59,965 nt of DNA from Dehalococcoidia bacterium (GTDB lineage Bacteria > Chloroflexota > Dehalococcoidia > Tepidiformales > Tepidiformaceae). The position numbers were made by a program, and so were the translations under genes. Shown here piece after piece: positions 1 through 8,837 of this stretch. Within the stretch, counting starts at the first letter, position 1, and every line of letters begins with the position of its first letter. The notes beneath the pieces were generated by a model, which saw only the letters and a list, made by a program, of their open reading frames with translations, was not told the DNA's origin and made no database searches. The stretch lies in NCBI GenBank assembly GCA_020853755.1, contig JADYYG010000002.1, forward strand, positions 1 to 59,965. The letters run 5' to 3'.

Positions 1-179
1 ACCCACCATGCTGTCAGTGCTGTCCGATTGTCCACGCCGACCTTGTGGCAGGCGGTCGCCACGTAGTCCTTCACCGTGGACTCGGCCAGGCCAAGGTCCA
101 ATGCGATCTGTTTGTTCGTCTTCCCTTTGGCTACGGCGGCCACCACCCGCTGCTCCTGTGGGCTGAGTTCCTGGAACAT
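1..179 (-). CDS. LuxR/GerE-type helix-turn-helix protein, 3' end cut by the window edge
   Basis: Reading the minus strand from ATG at 179 gives a protein that opens directly with a GerE-type HTH: LSPQEQRVV, then AKGKTNKQIALDLGLAEST, then VKDYV and VGVDNRTA. These match the four helices of LuxR-family DNA-binding domains. An in-frame ATG at 200 is possible, but GGAGG lies 6-8 bases before 179, so 179 is preferred. No receiver or sensor domain precedes the HTH, so this is either a small HTH-only regulator or carries something C-terminal beyond the window. It is divergent from gyrA. A minus-strand -10 candidate (TATACC) lies at 222-227. Confidence 0.72.
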   Translation of the reverse strand, partial: MFQELSPQEQRVVAAVAKGKTNKQIALDLGLAESTVKDYVATACHKVGVDNRTALTAWW

Positions 180-267
180 CGCCCATCCTCCGTCCGTCAT
201 GCTCCACGGCGGGCAGTACACGGTATACCACATCACGATGCGCGTTGGGACCGCGGCGTCATTGCCT

Positions 268-297
268 TTCGACTTTCCAGTCCGAAAACGGTATACT
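268..297 (+). promoter_or_regulatory. Likely sigma-A promoter of gyrA
   Basis: TTCGAC (268-273), an 18-base spacer and TATACT (292-297) make a near-consensus promoter. The expected start near 304 leaves a leader of about 47 bases that holds a GGAG ribosome site before the TTG start. Confidence 0.5.
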
Positions 298-350
298 TTG
301 ACTAGCGATTTCGGCCCTTCTGGCCTCGCTCTCAGATTTGGAGAAGCCCT

Positions 351-3035
351 TTGAGCATCGAGCCAACCTCGAACATCCGCCCCGTCCAGATCGAAAACGA
401 GATGCGCACGAGCTACCTCGATTACGCCATGAGCGTCATCGTCGCACGGGCGCTTCCGGAAGTGCGCGACGGCCTGAAGCCGGTGCAGCGCCGCATCCTC
501 TGGGGCATGTTCGAAGGCGGCGCGCGGGCCGGCACCGCCTATCGCAAATCCGCAGCCACCGTCGGCGATGTGATGGGCAAGTACCACCCCCACGGCGACC
601 AGGCGGTCTACGACACCCTCGTGCGCATGGCCCAGGACTTCTCCCTGCGCTACCCGCTCGTCGATGGCCAGGGCAACTTCGGCTCCGTCGATGGCGACCC
701 GCCGGCGGCCATGCGCTACACCGAAGCGCGCATGGCCCAGATCGCCGAGGAAATGCTCGCCGATATCGACCAGAACACGGTCGACTTCGAACCGAACTAC
801 GACGGCCGCCACGAGCAGCCGAGCATCCTCCCTGCGCGCGTGCCGAACCTGCTGCTCAACGGGTCGAGCGGCATCGCGGTCGGCATGGCGACGAACATTC
901 CGCCGCACAACTTCAACGAACTGGCCGACGCAATCGCTCTCCTGATCGATAAGCCCGAATCGACCCTCGATGACCTCCTCCAGGTGGTCAAGGGCCCGGA
1001 CTTCCCGACACACGGCATCGCCCTCGTCGGCAAGGACAGCGCGCAGGTGCGCATGGCCTACGGCGAAGGCCACGGCCGCGTCGTCATGCACGCCCGCACC
1101 AGCATCGAAGAATCGAGCCGCGGGCGCACGGCCATCATCGTCACCGAGCTGCCCTACCAGGTGAACAAGGCGCTCCTCGTCGAGAAGATCGCCGAACTCG
1201 TTCGCGACAAGAAGATCGACGGCATCGCCGACCTGCGCGACGAGAGCGACCGCACGGGCATGCGCATCGTCATCGAGCTGAAGAAGGAGGGCTCGGTCAC
1301 GCAGGTGAAGAACCTGCTCTTCAAGCACACGGCCATGCGCTCCAGCTTCTCGATGAACATGATGGCCATCGTCGACGGCGCTCCGCGGCGGCTCGGCCTC
1401 AAGCGCGCGCTCGAGCTGTTCATCGATCACCGCCGCGAAGTGGTCCGCCGCCGCACCGAATACCAACTGGAGAAGGCGCGCGAACGGGAGCACGTGCTGC
1501 AGGGCCTGCTCAAGGCGATCGAACTGCTGGACCTCGTCATCGTCACGATCCGGGCATCCGAATCAGCGAACAATGCGCTCGAACTGCTCCAGGGCACGGG
1601 GCTCGTCTCCGCCGAACGGCTGCCCGCGAACACGCCCGCGGCAGCCCGTTCGATCACGCGTACGAACCCCTTCGAGTTCAGCGAGATCCAGGCGCGCGCC
1701 ATCCTCGATATGCAGCTGCGCCGCCTCGCCGCCCTCGAACGCCAGGCGCTCCTCTCCGAGTACGAAGAGCTCATCAAGAAGATCGCCGAACTCGAAGACC
1801 TGCTGGCGAACCCGCGCAAGATCGACTTCGTCATCCGTGACGACATCCAGGATCTGAAGAAGAAGTACGGCGACGCCCGCCGCACCGAGATCGTCGAAGC
1901 CGACCCCGAGGACTTCCGCGAGGAGGACCTGATCGCGCACCAGGACAGCGTGATCACGCTCAGCATCCGCAACTACATCAAGCGCATGCCGCTCGAGGAG
2001 TTCCGCAAGCAGCGCCGCGGTGGCCGGGGCGCAAAGGGCGCCCCCACCCGCGAAGAAGACGCGATCATGAAGCTCGTCGTCTGCGATACGCACGACAACC
2101 TGCTCTTCTTCACCGATAAGGGGAAGGTCTACCACCTCCGCGCTTACGACGTGCCCGATACGAAGAAGCAGGCGAAGGGCCTCCCCATCGTCAACCTCAT
2201 CGAAGTCGAAAACGGCGAACGCGTCACGGCTATCCTTGTTATTAAGGATTACGAACGCGACTTCATCCTCCTCGCGACCGCCGAGGGCGAGATCAAGAAG
2301 ACGCTGCTCAAGGAGTTCGAAGAGGTCCGCCGCAACGGCAAGATCGCCATGGACCTCGAACCCACCGACCAGCTCATCGCCGCCCGCATGGCGACGAACG
2401 AGACGCACGTCATCCTTGTCACCAGCGAGGGCCAGGCCATCCGCTTCAAGATCGATGACCTGCGAACCGCCAGCCGGACGAGCGGCGGCGTGCGCGGTGT
2501 GAAGCTGCCGAAGGGCGGCTACGTCGTCGGCGTCGAGAGCCTGGACGATGGCGAGGACCTGCTCATCATCTCGGAGAAGGGCTTCGGCAAGCGCACGCGC
2601 ATCTCCGAATACCCCGTGCAGGGCCGCGGCGGCCAGGGCGTGAAGACCCTCAACATCACCGAGCGCACCGGCAACGTCGCTGCCTGCCGCATCGTCAGCA
2701 CGGGACTGGAACTGATGCTGGTGACGAAGGACGGCATCGTCCAGCGTGTCCGGAAACTCGACGAGATCAGTCTCATCGGCCGGAACACCCAGGGCGTCAC
2801 CGTCATGAAGGTGAACGAAGGCGACCAGGTGGCAAGCATCGCCGCCTTCCGGATGTCCGACCGGCGCCGGACGGTGGTCAACGACGCCGGCGAAGAGGTC
2901 GAAGTCGATGTGGATGACGCCGAAGACGAGGACGAAGCCACGCCTTCGACCAACGGAAATGGCCACCGCGACGAACAGGTGCTGAACGAGACCATCCCGC
3001 TGGGGATGGATGAAACCAAGGATGAGGAGGAGTAA
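351..3035 (+). CDS. gyrA: DNA gyrase subunit A
   Basis: Type II topoisomerase breakage-reunion subunit that, with GyrB, introduces negative supercoils. The 894-residue protein has the N-terminal core ([16 protein letters not shown]), the catalytic Arg122-Tyr123 pair in [10 protein letters not shown], and a C-terminal beta-pinwheel. The gyrase-specific GyrA box QRRGGRG near residue 555 separates it from ParC. It ends in an acidic Asp/Glu-rich tail. The start is TTG with GGAG about 7 bases upstream; no ATG gives a full core. In the quinolone-resistance region the usual Ser/Ala (E. coli Ser83) is Gln84, while the acidic Asp88 is kept. gyrB is not adjacent, and the upstream neighbour is a divergent HTH gene. 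Confidence 0.97.
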   Translation: MSIEPTSNIRPVQIENEMRTSYLDYAMSVIVARALPEVRDGLKPVQRRILWGMFEGGARAGTAYRKSAATVGDVMGKYHPHGDQAVYDTLVRMAQDFSLRYPLVDGQGNFGSVDGDPPAAMRYTEARMAQIAEEMLADIDQNTVDFEPNYDGRHEQPSILPARVPNLLLNGSSGIAVGMATNIPPHNFNELADAIALLIDKPESTLDDLLQVVKGPDFPTHGIALVGKDSAQVRMAYGEGHGRVVMHARTSIEESSRGRTAIIVTELPYQVNKALLVEKIAELVRDKKIDGIADLRDESDRTGMRIVIELKKEGSVTQVKNLLFKHTAMRSSFSMNMMAIVDGAPRRLGLKRALELFIDHRREVVRRRTEYQLEKAREREHVLQGLLKAIELLDLVIVTIRASESANNALELLQGTGLVSAERLPANTPAAARSITRTNPFEFSEIQARAILDMQLRRLAALERQALLSEYEELIKKIAELEDLLANPRKIDFVIRDDIQDLKKKYGDARRTEIVEADPEDFREEDLIAHQDSVITLSIRNYIKRMPLEEFRKQRRGGRGAKGAPTREEDAIMKLVVCDTHDNLLFFTDKGKVYHLRAYDVPDTKKQAKGLPIVNLIEVENGERVTAILVIKDYERDFILLATAEGEIKKTLLKEFEEVRRNGKIAMDLEPTDQLIAARMATNETHVILVTSEGQAIRFKIDDLRTASRTSGGVRGVKLPKGGYVVGVESLDDGEDLLIISEKGFGKRTRISEYPVQGRGGQGVKTLNITERTGNVAACRIVSTGLELMLVTKDGIVQRVRKLDEISLIGRNTQGVTVMKVNEGDQVASIAAFRMSDRRRTVVNDAGEEVEVDVDDAEDEDEATPSTNGNGHRDEQVLNETIPLGMDETKDEEE

Positions 3036-3037
3036 CC

Positions 3038-3241
3038 GTGCCTATCCCAACCGAATCACGCGATATCGAAATTGGAGGTGAGGCCTGCGTGGCCGAGGCC
3101 TCCCTCAACAACTGAGGAGACGTCTGGACCGCCGTGGTGCGGTCCCGGACCCGGCTGCTGGCGACCTCCGCCGGCAACACGCCGGAAGAGGCGCTGAAGA
3201 ACGTCATCGAACGGGCGCAGCGGACGTGGGGCGAGAACTGA
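3038..3241 (+). other. Small 67-codon ORF with an in-frame TGA at codon 26
   Basis: GTG at 3038 has an excellent GGAGGAG ribosome site and follows the gyrA stop by two bases. Reading runs 25 codons to TGA (3113-3115) and stays open in the same frame for a further 41 codons to TGA at 3239-3241. The second half (GDVWTAVVRSRTRLL, then TPEEALKNVIERA) has coding-like composition and looks like a helical domain. The TGA is followed by a 7-bp hairpin (GGACCGC/GCGGTCC, 3126-3145, loop CGTGGT) whose loop begins 17 bases after the TGA. It could be a nonsense-interrupted gene, a sequencing error, two small peptides or, speculatively, a selenocysteine codon. I do not recognise the family. Confidence 0.4.
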
Positions 3242-3290
3242 CGGTTCCCGCCCCTGAGCGGTTGCACGGCTCGCGCGCTCACCACAACTC

Positions 3291-4130
3291 GTGAGCATCC
3301 TCCTCGGCCTGGCTGCCGCCCTCTCGTGGGGCACTTCCGACTTCCTTGGCGGCCGGTTCACCACGCGCCACCCGGTCTTCACGGTCGGGTTGGTTGCGCA
3401 GGCCACAAGCTTCCTTCTGCTGCTCGTCGTTTCTCTCATCGCCCGCCCGGCGCTGGGCGGGAGCGCGCTCGGCTGGGGGTTGGCGGCCGGATTGTTCACC
3501 AGCTTCGGCGGCGTCGCACTCTATAAAGGATTAGCGACCGGCGATTCGGCGGTGGTCGCGCCGCTCTCGGCCTGTGGCGCCCTCGTTCCGGTTGCCTTCG
3601 CCTTCGCCAGCGGCGACCCGCCGTCCGCGCTCGAAACGGCTGGCATTGGCGTGACCCTCGTGGGCGTGGTGCTCTGCTCGCTGCCGCCTGCCGGCGTCCC
3701 CTTCCGTTCCGATGGCCACCTGCGGCCGGTGCTGTTCGGGCTCGGCGCGGCTGTTGGCTTCGGGCTCTTCTTCGTGTTTGTGGACCAGGGCGCTTCGACC
3801 GATGAGCAGTCGCTCGTCGTGCTGACTGCCGCCCGCGGGGCCGGCGTCCTCGTGGTCGGCGGCGCCGGGCTTGTCGCGAAGGGCCTCGCCTGGCCAGGCC
3901 GCGAACTCCCGAAACTCGCCGCCGGGGGCGTCATCGACGTGAGCGCGAACGGCTTCTTCGCGCTGGCCACCAACCGGGGCAACATCGCTGTGGCTTCGGT
4001 GCTCTCGTCGCTCTACCCGCTCCAGACGCTCGTGCTTTCGCGCCTGTTCACGAGCGAGCGGTTCACACCGCTGCGCATCCTCGGCGCCGCGCTTGCGCTG
4101 GCCGGGGTCGCGGCGATCTCTGTCGGCTAA
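3291..4130 (+). CDS. EamA/DMT-family membrane transporter
   Basis: A 279-residue, very hydrophobic protein with about ten predicted membrane helices in two homologous halves, the usual size for EamA (drug/metabolite transporter) proteins. It opens LLGLAAALSWGTSDFLGGRF, typical of the first EamA repeat, and the second half ends with a Ser/Leu-Tyr-Pro motif (SSLYPLQT) seen in the ninth helix of the family. The start is GTG; no clear ribosome site is visible. The substrate cannot be deduced, but small metabolite or amino-acid export is usual for the family. Confidence 0.85.
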   Translation: MSILLGLAAALSWGTSDFLGGRFTTRHPVFTVGLVAQATSFLLLLVVSLIARPALGGSALGWGLAAGLFTSFGGVALYKGLATGDSAVVAPLSACGALVPVAFAFASGDPPSALETAGIGVTLVGVVLCSLPPAGVPFRSDGHLRPVLFGLGAAVGFGLFFVFVDQGASTDEQSLVVLTAARGAGVLVVGGAGLVAKGLAWPGRELPKLAAGGVIDVSANGFFALATNRGNIAVASVLSSLYPLQTLVLSRLFTSERFTPLRILGAALALAGVAAISVG

Positions 4131-4198
4131 GCGACTGACGGCAGGGCATCGACAACGCGGCGGCCCGCCCGCAGAATCAGCCCTCCGGAGGGACAACC

Positions 4199-5149
4199 AT
4201 GGCCACCATCGAAACCGTACTCGGCCCCATTGACGCGAGCTCGCTGGGCGCGACGCTGAGCCACGAGCACGTGCTCGTCGGCATGGGCGAAGACAACCAC
4301 CACTACCCGTGGCGGTTCGACTGGGAAGCGACCCGCGCCACCGCCATCCGCGAACTCTCGGAGGCGAAGGCTGGCGGCATCGATTCGATGATCGACCTGA
4401 CAACGCCAGACCTCGGCCGCGACGTCGAGTTCGTGCGCGATGTCTCCCGCGCCTCCGGCATGAACGTCGTCGCCGCGACCGGCATCTGGCGCGATGTGCC
4501 GCGTTCGTTCTGGACGCGCGACCTCGACGAAATCGCGGACATCTTCGTGCGCGAGATCGAGGTTGGCATCGGTGATTCGGGCATCAAGGCCGGCTGCATC
4601 AAGGTCGCGAACGATATGGGCGGCGTTTCACCCGAGGGGGAGCGCATCCTCCGCGGGGCTGCGCGTGCCTGCCGCCGGACTGGCTGCCCGATTTCGACGC
4701 ACCAGTGGGCGCCCGAAGAAGTGGGCAGGCGGCAGGTGGAGATCTTCCAGGAGGAAGACGCGCCGATGGACCGCATCGCCATCGGCCACAGCGGCGACAC
4801 GACGGACGTGGACTACCTCGAAGGGCTGCTGCGGACCGGCGTCTACCTTTCGATGGACCGCTATCCCGGCGCGCCCGGCCGCCCGAACTGGGAACAGCGC
4901 AACGCGACGGTGAAGGCCCTCATCGACCGTGGCTGGGCGCACCGGCTCATGCTCGGGCACGACTACGCACCGGCGCCGGTGCTCGCGGGCCAGCCCCCAG
5001 CGCCGCCGTCCGGCCCAACGCGCTACCTCTTTGTGACCACCGTCGCTGCGCCGGCCCTCGTCGCCGGGGGCGTCCCCCAGGCCACGATCGACATGATGTT
5101 CCGCGATGTTCCTCGCTGGTTCCTCACCGGCGAAGGCCGCCCGGGGTAG
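4199..5149 (+). CDS. Phosphotriesterase-family metal-dependent hydrolase (PTE-like lactonase)
   Basis: A 316-residue TIM-barrel amidohydrolase. All expected metal ligands are visible: His22 and His24 (SHEH), the bridging Lys135 (GCIKV), His168 (STHQ), His197 (GHSGD) and Asp255 (GHDY). This is the phosphotriesterase/PLL arrangement for a binuclear metal site that hydrolyses phosphotriesters or, more often, lactones. GGAGGGAC precedes ATG by about 6 bases. It stands alone between the transporter and a convergent toxin-antitoxin pair, so the substrate is not indicated. Confidence 0.9.
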   Translation: MATIETVLGPIDASSLGATLSHEHVLVGMGEDNHHYPWRFDWEATRATAIRELSEAKAGGIDSMIDLTTPDLGRDVEFVRDVSRASGMNVVAATGIWRDVPRSFWTRDLDEIADIFVREIEVGIGDSGIKAGCIKVANDMGGVSPEGERILRGAARACRRTGCPISTHQWAPEEVGRRQVEIFQEEDAPMDRIAIGHSGDTTDVDYLEGLLRTGVYLSMDRYPGAPGRPNWEQRNATVKALIDRGWAHRLMLGHDYAPAPVLAGQPPAPPSGPTRYLFVTTVAAPALVAGGVPQATIDMMFRDVPRWFLTGEGRPG

Positions 5150-5184
5150 GGTCAGAGGGAAAGGCGATCTCCGGGTAGTACCGC

Positions 5185-5625
5185 TCAGGGAGAAGTCGAT
5201 GGGATGAACCCGCTCACGCGAATCTGGCGGCCCCTTAGCCGGATTTCGTAGTGTTGCCATGGAGGGTCCGGCCGCGCGAAGTCTTCGAGGATGTCTGGAA
5301 GCGCGAACGCGAGCAGCCGCAACTGCTCGCGCATCGAGAGTTTCACGCCAGGCTGGGTGTACACCCAGACCGTTCGGATCTTTGCAGCGGCTATCTGCTT
5401 CGCGTGCTCGGTGCGTGCGCTGTTGTCGGCGTGCACCCAGATAGCGTTGTGCTCGCTGCACCACGGGATGATGTGCTCGTCGTCAAGGACTCGGCTGAGC
5501 GCCTGAAACTCAGGGAGGTCTTCCTGAACGACCGCGTTGTAGCCGACGCTCTTAAGCGCCTTCGCCATATATGGATTCAGCGAGTGGTCGATCCAGAGGA
5601 TTGGCTCGTCAGGCTGCAGCGCCAA
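5185..5625 (-). CDS. PIN-like toxin of a VapC45/DUF5615-like family
   Basis: A 146-residue protein beginning ILWIDHSLNPYMAKAL, which resembles the N-terminal acidic strand of PIN-like nucleases. It continues through a conserved-looking Asp/Glu stretch (VLDDEHIIPW) to AIWVHADNSARTEH, a second acidic active-site strand. This layout is that of PIN-like (VapC45, Mut7-C-type) ribonuclease toxins. The TTG start overlaps the end of the DUF433 gene by 17 bases, so the two are translationally coupled as antitoxin then toxin. RNase activity is inferred from family. Confidence 0.7.
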   Translation of the reverse strand: MALQPDEPILWIDHSLNPYMAKALKSVGYNAVVQEDLPEFQALSRVLDDEHIIPWCSEHNAIWVHADNSARTEHAKQIAAAKIRTVWVYTQPGVKLSMREQLRLLAFALPDILEDFARPDPPWQHYEIRLRGRQIRVSGFIPSTSP

Positions 5626-6274
5626 GCTTTGCCCATGCCCGGACGGACTTCATCGCGCAGTCGGTGAGCCGGTACGACTGTTGAACAAGTTCGGGCGGGT
5701 CGCCGGCATCAAGTAACGAGAGCACCGACCTGACGGGTATTCGCGTGCCTTCGACACAGGGCTCGCCGAACTGTACAAGCGGGTCGATAACTACGCCATC
5801 CGCGAGCCGCCACGAACTGGCTACGTTGTTGGCGAATTCGATGCCATTCAGGGGTAGCAAGTGCTGCTCCAGAATATCCATGGCGAGTTGGCCTGAGCGA
5901 CTCGCCTCCACGATCAACTTCCGAAATCGAACGAAGATTGCCGAAGAGCTGGTCCAAAGTTCTTCCCGCGCGAATGGCCGGTCGTACCCGGTGGTCTCAC
6001 GTAGCCACTTCTCTGCCTTGCGAATGGCCGTCCATGAGACGCCAGCCGCGCGGAGGGCAGCAATGACACGCAAGGAGATGAGGTCCTCGAAGCTTAGAAC
6101 CATTGCCTGTCCGTCTACGTTCGCGAGCCCTGGGGTTGCCAGACCACTCCTTATCCATCGGATCAGCGTGCGGGAAGACACCGGGTACGTTTCGTGCGCC
6201 ATCCGGCCGGCACGCAAAAGGCGGGCCGCCGACGGAGGATCATAGATACCTTTAGACAGATGGGTCGGTCTCAT
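5609..6274 (-). CDS. HTH plus DUF433 protein, VapB45-like antitoxin
   Basis: A 221-residue protein. The N-terminal half has a MerR-like or DUF433-associated HTH (SSRTLIRWIRSGLATP, followed by LSFEDLISLRVIAALRAAG). The C-terminal part carries the DUF433 signature FGEPCVEGTRIPVRSVLSLL, found in antitoxins paired with PIN-like toxins. GAGGAG sits 6 bases before ATG. The next gene downstream is the PIN-like toxin, overlapping by 17 bases. A near-palindrome (AGGACGATCATCCT, 6320-6333) upstream could be its operator, as such antitoxins usually autorepress; that part is a guess. Confidence 0.72.
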   Translation of the reverse strand: MRPTHLSKGIYDPPSAARLLRAGRMAHETYPVSSRTLIRWIRSGLATPGLANVDGQAMVLSFEDLISLRVIAALRAAGVSWTAIRKAEKWLRETTGYDRPFAREELWTSSSAIFVRFRKLIVEASRSGQLAMDILEQHLLPLNGIEFANNVASSWRLADGVVIDPLVQFGEPCVEGTRIPVRSVLSLLDAGDPPELVQQSYRLTDCAMKSVRAWAKLGAAA

Positions 6275-6422
6275 GTGACTCCTCGTTGCCGAGGCTCGCC
6301 GGGAAACTATCCCAGAGCCAGGACGATCATCCTGATGGGTTAATCCTACACGTCCAACGTCCGAGTCGCCTTGCTGCCTTTCGAGCCTTCCACATGGAGG
6401 ACGGGACGGTCACCTGCGCGGC

Positions 6423-7454
6423 TCAGCTCTCCTCCTTCACGATCTGCACGATACGGCCCAGGTTCTCCAGCCGTTCGGTCATGCTGCGGCCCTCCGGCTG
6501 GACGCGGAGCGTGTTCACGCCGGCCTTCTTGTGCTGGCGGACGCGCTCGCGCACCATCGCCTCGGTGCCGATGAGGTTCGTCTGGAGCACCATCTCATCG
6601 GGGACGAGTGCGGCCGCCTCGTCGCGCTTCCCTTCGAGCCAGAGCTTCTGGACGGCGACTGCTTCATCGGCGTAGCCGGCGCGCCGGTAGGCGGCGTTGT
6701 AGAAGTTATGCTGGCGCGAACCCATGGCTCCGAGGGTGAACGCGAGGCCCGGCCGGCGCGGTTCCACCAGTTCCTTCACGTCATCGCTGAAGGCCACCAC
6801 GCCGGCGGCAGCCTGCAGATCGAGGTCCGCCAGCGTGCGGCCGGCGCGTTCGGCGCCTTTGCGCATGTGGTCGAAGAAGACATCGGCGTGTTCGGGCATG
6901 AACGAGGTGCCGATCCAACCGTCGGCGATCTCGCCGGTGAGTTCGAGCGCCTTCGGGCTGAGCGTGGCCAGGTAAATCGGGAATTGCTGCGGCGGCGCCG
7001 AGGACTTGAGCGCCTTGCCTTCGCCGCCGGGCAGCGGCAACTCGTAGTAATCGCCCTTATAGGCCACCCGTTCGCCGCGTGCTGCCATGCGCACGATGCT
7101 CACGGCGTCGCGGATGCGCGGGAGCGTGTTGGCGAAGCGCACGCCGTGCCAGCCTTCGACTACCTGCGGGCCGCTCGCGCCAAGGCCCAGCGTGAATCGC
7201 CCGTTCGAGAGCGAGTTCAGCGTCATGGCGGTCATCGCCATCATCGCCGGGGAGCGCGAGCCGAGCTGGAGGATGCCGGTGCCGAGGCGGATCCGGGAGG
7301 TCTGCCCTGCGAGGAAGCCGACTGGCGTGGCCGCATCGAAGCCCCAGGTTTCGGCCGTCCAGACTGAATCGACGCCGAGCTTCTCGGCTTCCTGGACGAA
7401 CTCGATGGCCCTCGCCCAATCGGGTCCGAACCCAAAGCTGATGCCAACCTTCAT
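6423..7454 (-). CDS. LLM-class (F420-dependent-type) oxidoreductase
   Basis: A 343-residue luciferase-like monooxygenase fold. It starts MKVGISFGFGPDWARAIEF and includes LGVDSVWTAETWGFDA, RIRLGTGILQLGSRSPAMMA and LGLGASGPQVVEGWHG, all characteristic of actinobacterial and Chloroflexota LLM F420-dependent oxidoreductases. The cofactor (F420 or FMN) is inferred from family. ATG at 7454 is chosen because conservation begins there; longer upstream reading is non-homologous. A TATACT -10 on the minus strand (7485-7490) gives it its own promoter, 24 bases ahead, although the acyl-CoA dehydrogenase lies just upstream in the same direction. Together they suggest catabolism of a lipid or xenobiotic. 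Confidence 0.9.
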   Translation of the reverse strand: MKVGISFGFGPDWARAIEFVQEAEKLGVDSVWTAETWGFDAATPVGFLAGQTSRIRLGTGILQLGSRSPAMMAMTAMTLNSLSNGRFTLGLGASGPQVVEGWHGVRFANTLPRIRDAVSIVRMAARGERVAYKGDYYELPLPGGEGKALKSSAPPQQFPIYLATLSPKALELTGEIADGWIGTSFMPEHADVFFDHMRKGAERAGRTLADLDLQAAAGVVAFSDDVKELVEPRRPGLAFTLGAMGSRQHNFYNAAYRRAGYADEAVAVQKLWLEGKRDEAAALVPDEMVLQTNLIGTEAMVRERVRQHKKAGVNTLRVQPEGRSMTERLENLGRIVQIVKEES

Positions 7455-7548
7455 GCCCACTACCCCGGCTGTGACGTGAGCCGGAGTATAGAGGGTTTCG
7501 AGATGCAACAGGCCGGGACGGCGGCATCGTCCCGGCCCGCCTTCCAGA

Positions 7549-8712
7549 TTAGCCCCAGCGCGGCTGTTCGGCCGGGTCCAATCCCAGTGCGAACTTGCCA
7601 ACCAGTTCCGGTGCGAGGAGCGTGTTCGCCGGGTGGAAGCCGCCGCAACGCACGTCGCGGTAGAGGCGTTCCAGTTCGTTCCCCTTGAACATCCCCGAAC
7701 CGCCGGAGATCGCCATCGCCCGGTCGACGATGTCCTTCGCGGCTTCAACCGCGACGTGCTTGGCCGTAATGAGCCGCGTTGGCCACTGGTGGCCATGGTC
7801 CACGCCGTTCGACCAGTCGCTTGCGATCTTCTCGACGAGCGCCTCAGCTGCATCGAAGCGGAAGGTCATCTCCGCGATGTGGTGCTGTACTTCCGGGTGG
7901 TAGGCAAAGCTGCGGCTCAAGGCCAGCGACTTGCGCTTGCGCGCCGTTTCCATCGCGAGGTCGATCGCGCGGCGGGCAACGCCGAGGTAGATCGAGGCGA
8001 AGGTGGGTTCGGCCCAGCCAAAGATGCTCAGCACGAAGAGGTCCGCCGAACCCGCCGGGAGGATGCGGGCGATGTAGCGGTCCGGGACGATGGCGCCGGA
8101 GAGCACCGTGTCGTCGCTGCGGGTGGCGCGCATGCCGAGGGTGTCCCAGGTCTCCTTGATGGTGTAGCCCGCCGTGTCGCGGGGCATGAAGGCGTGGACA
8201 ATCTGGCCATCCGCGGTCATCCCGTGGATGCCGAGGCGGGTCCAGACCGGGGTCAGGCTCCCAAACATCTTGTGGCCGGTGTAGCGATAGCCGCCGTCCA
8301 CCCGCTCGGCGCTTGTGGTCGAAAGGAAGAGCGGCAGGTCGTTGCCCGTCTCGCCGTGCCCGGCGGCGAAGATCTCCCCCGCGGCAGCTTCACGCAGGAG
8401 CCACTCGAGGGAGTTGTCGCCCATCTGGCGCATACCAGCGGCGACGCCCGTCCAATAGATGTGCATGTTCGTCGCCAGTGCGGTCGCGGGCGCGGCGTAG
8501 GCCAGGCGGCGCTCCTGCCGGCAGACCTCGCTGAGGCTGTATCCCAGCCCACCGAGATCCTCCGGGATCGCCATCTTCAGATACCCGGAGCGGCGGAGCT
8601 CTTCGAAGTCCTCGCTGAAAAAGCGATTCTCCGCGTCGTAACGCCCGGCCCGCTCGCCGAAGCGGCGGATCATGTCTTCGCTCAGGACTTCCTGTGTCAT
8701 TGCGGCAGTCAT
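7549..8712 (-). CDS. Acyl-CoA dehydrogenase family protein
   Basis: A 387-residue flavoprotein from ATG 8712, chosen because CAGGAAG precedes it; in-frame alternatives lie at 8700 and 8730. The N-terminal helical domain includes FFSEDFEELRRSGYLKMAIPEDLGGLG. The middle FAD-binding beta domain holds AGHGETGNDLPLF and YTGHKMFGSLTPV. The C-terminal helices carry the acyl-CoA dehydrogenase signature AMAISGGSGMFKGNELERLYRDVR. It oxidises an acyl-CoA, or acts as a related flavin monooxygenase. I see no clear catalytic Glu, so the substrate class is uncertain. Confidence 0.88.
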   Translation of the reverse strand: MTAAMTQEVLSEDMIRRFGERAGRYDAENRFFSEDFEELRRSGYLKMAIPEDLGGLGYSLSEVCRQERRLAYAAPATALATNMHIYWTGVAAGMRQMGDNSLEWLLREAAAGEIFAAGHGETGNDLPLFLSTTSAERVDGGYRYTGHKMFGSLTPVWTRLGIHGMTADGQIVHAFMPRDTAGYTIKETWDTLGMRATRSDDTVLSGAIVPDRYIARILPAGSADLFVLSIFGWAEPTFASIYLGVARRAIDLAMETARKRKSLALSRSFAYHPEVQHHIAEMTFRFDAAEALVEKIASDWSNGVDHGHQWPTRLITAKHVAVEAAKDIVDRAMAISGGSGMFKGNELERLYRDVRCGGFHPANTLLAPELVGKFALGLDPAEQPRWG

Positions 8713-8744
8713 TGCGCTTCCTGCGTCCATAAAGGGACTGAACG

Positions 8745-8772
8745 AGCATACTGCGCCAGAGAGCGTTTGCAA
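8745..8772 (-). promoter_or_regulatory. Likely promoter of the acyl-CoA dehydrogenase gene
   Basis: On the minus strand TTGCAA (8767-8772), a 16-base spacer and TATGCT (8745-8750) make a good sigma-A promoter. Transcription would start near 8738, about 26 bases before the ATG. Confidence 0.5.
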
Positions 8773-8803
8773 GAGTTTTGCATAGCAGAAGAGAGTAAAA
8801 GGT

Positions 8804-8831
8804 TGGAGAAGAGCGTGAACTGTGCCACACT
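8804..8831 (+). promoter_or_regulatory. Putative leaderless promoter of the Clp-N-like HTH gene
   Basis: TTGGAG (8804-8809), a 16-base spacer and CACACT (8826-8831). The -10 ends 6 bases before the ATG at 8838, and no Shine-Dalgarno is present. Confidence 0.4.
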
Positions 8832-8837
8832 ACCGGT

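Noticed and set aside
1563..2966. A 467-codon minus-strand frame opposite gyrA.
   Set aside because: Antisense shadow in high-GC coding sequence.
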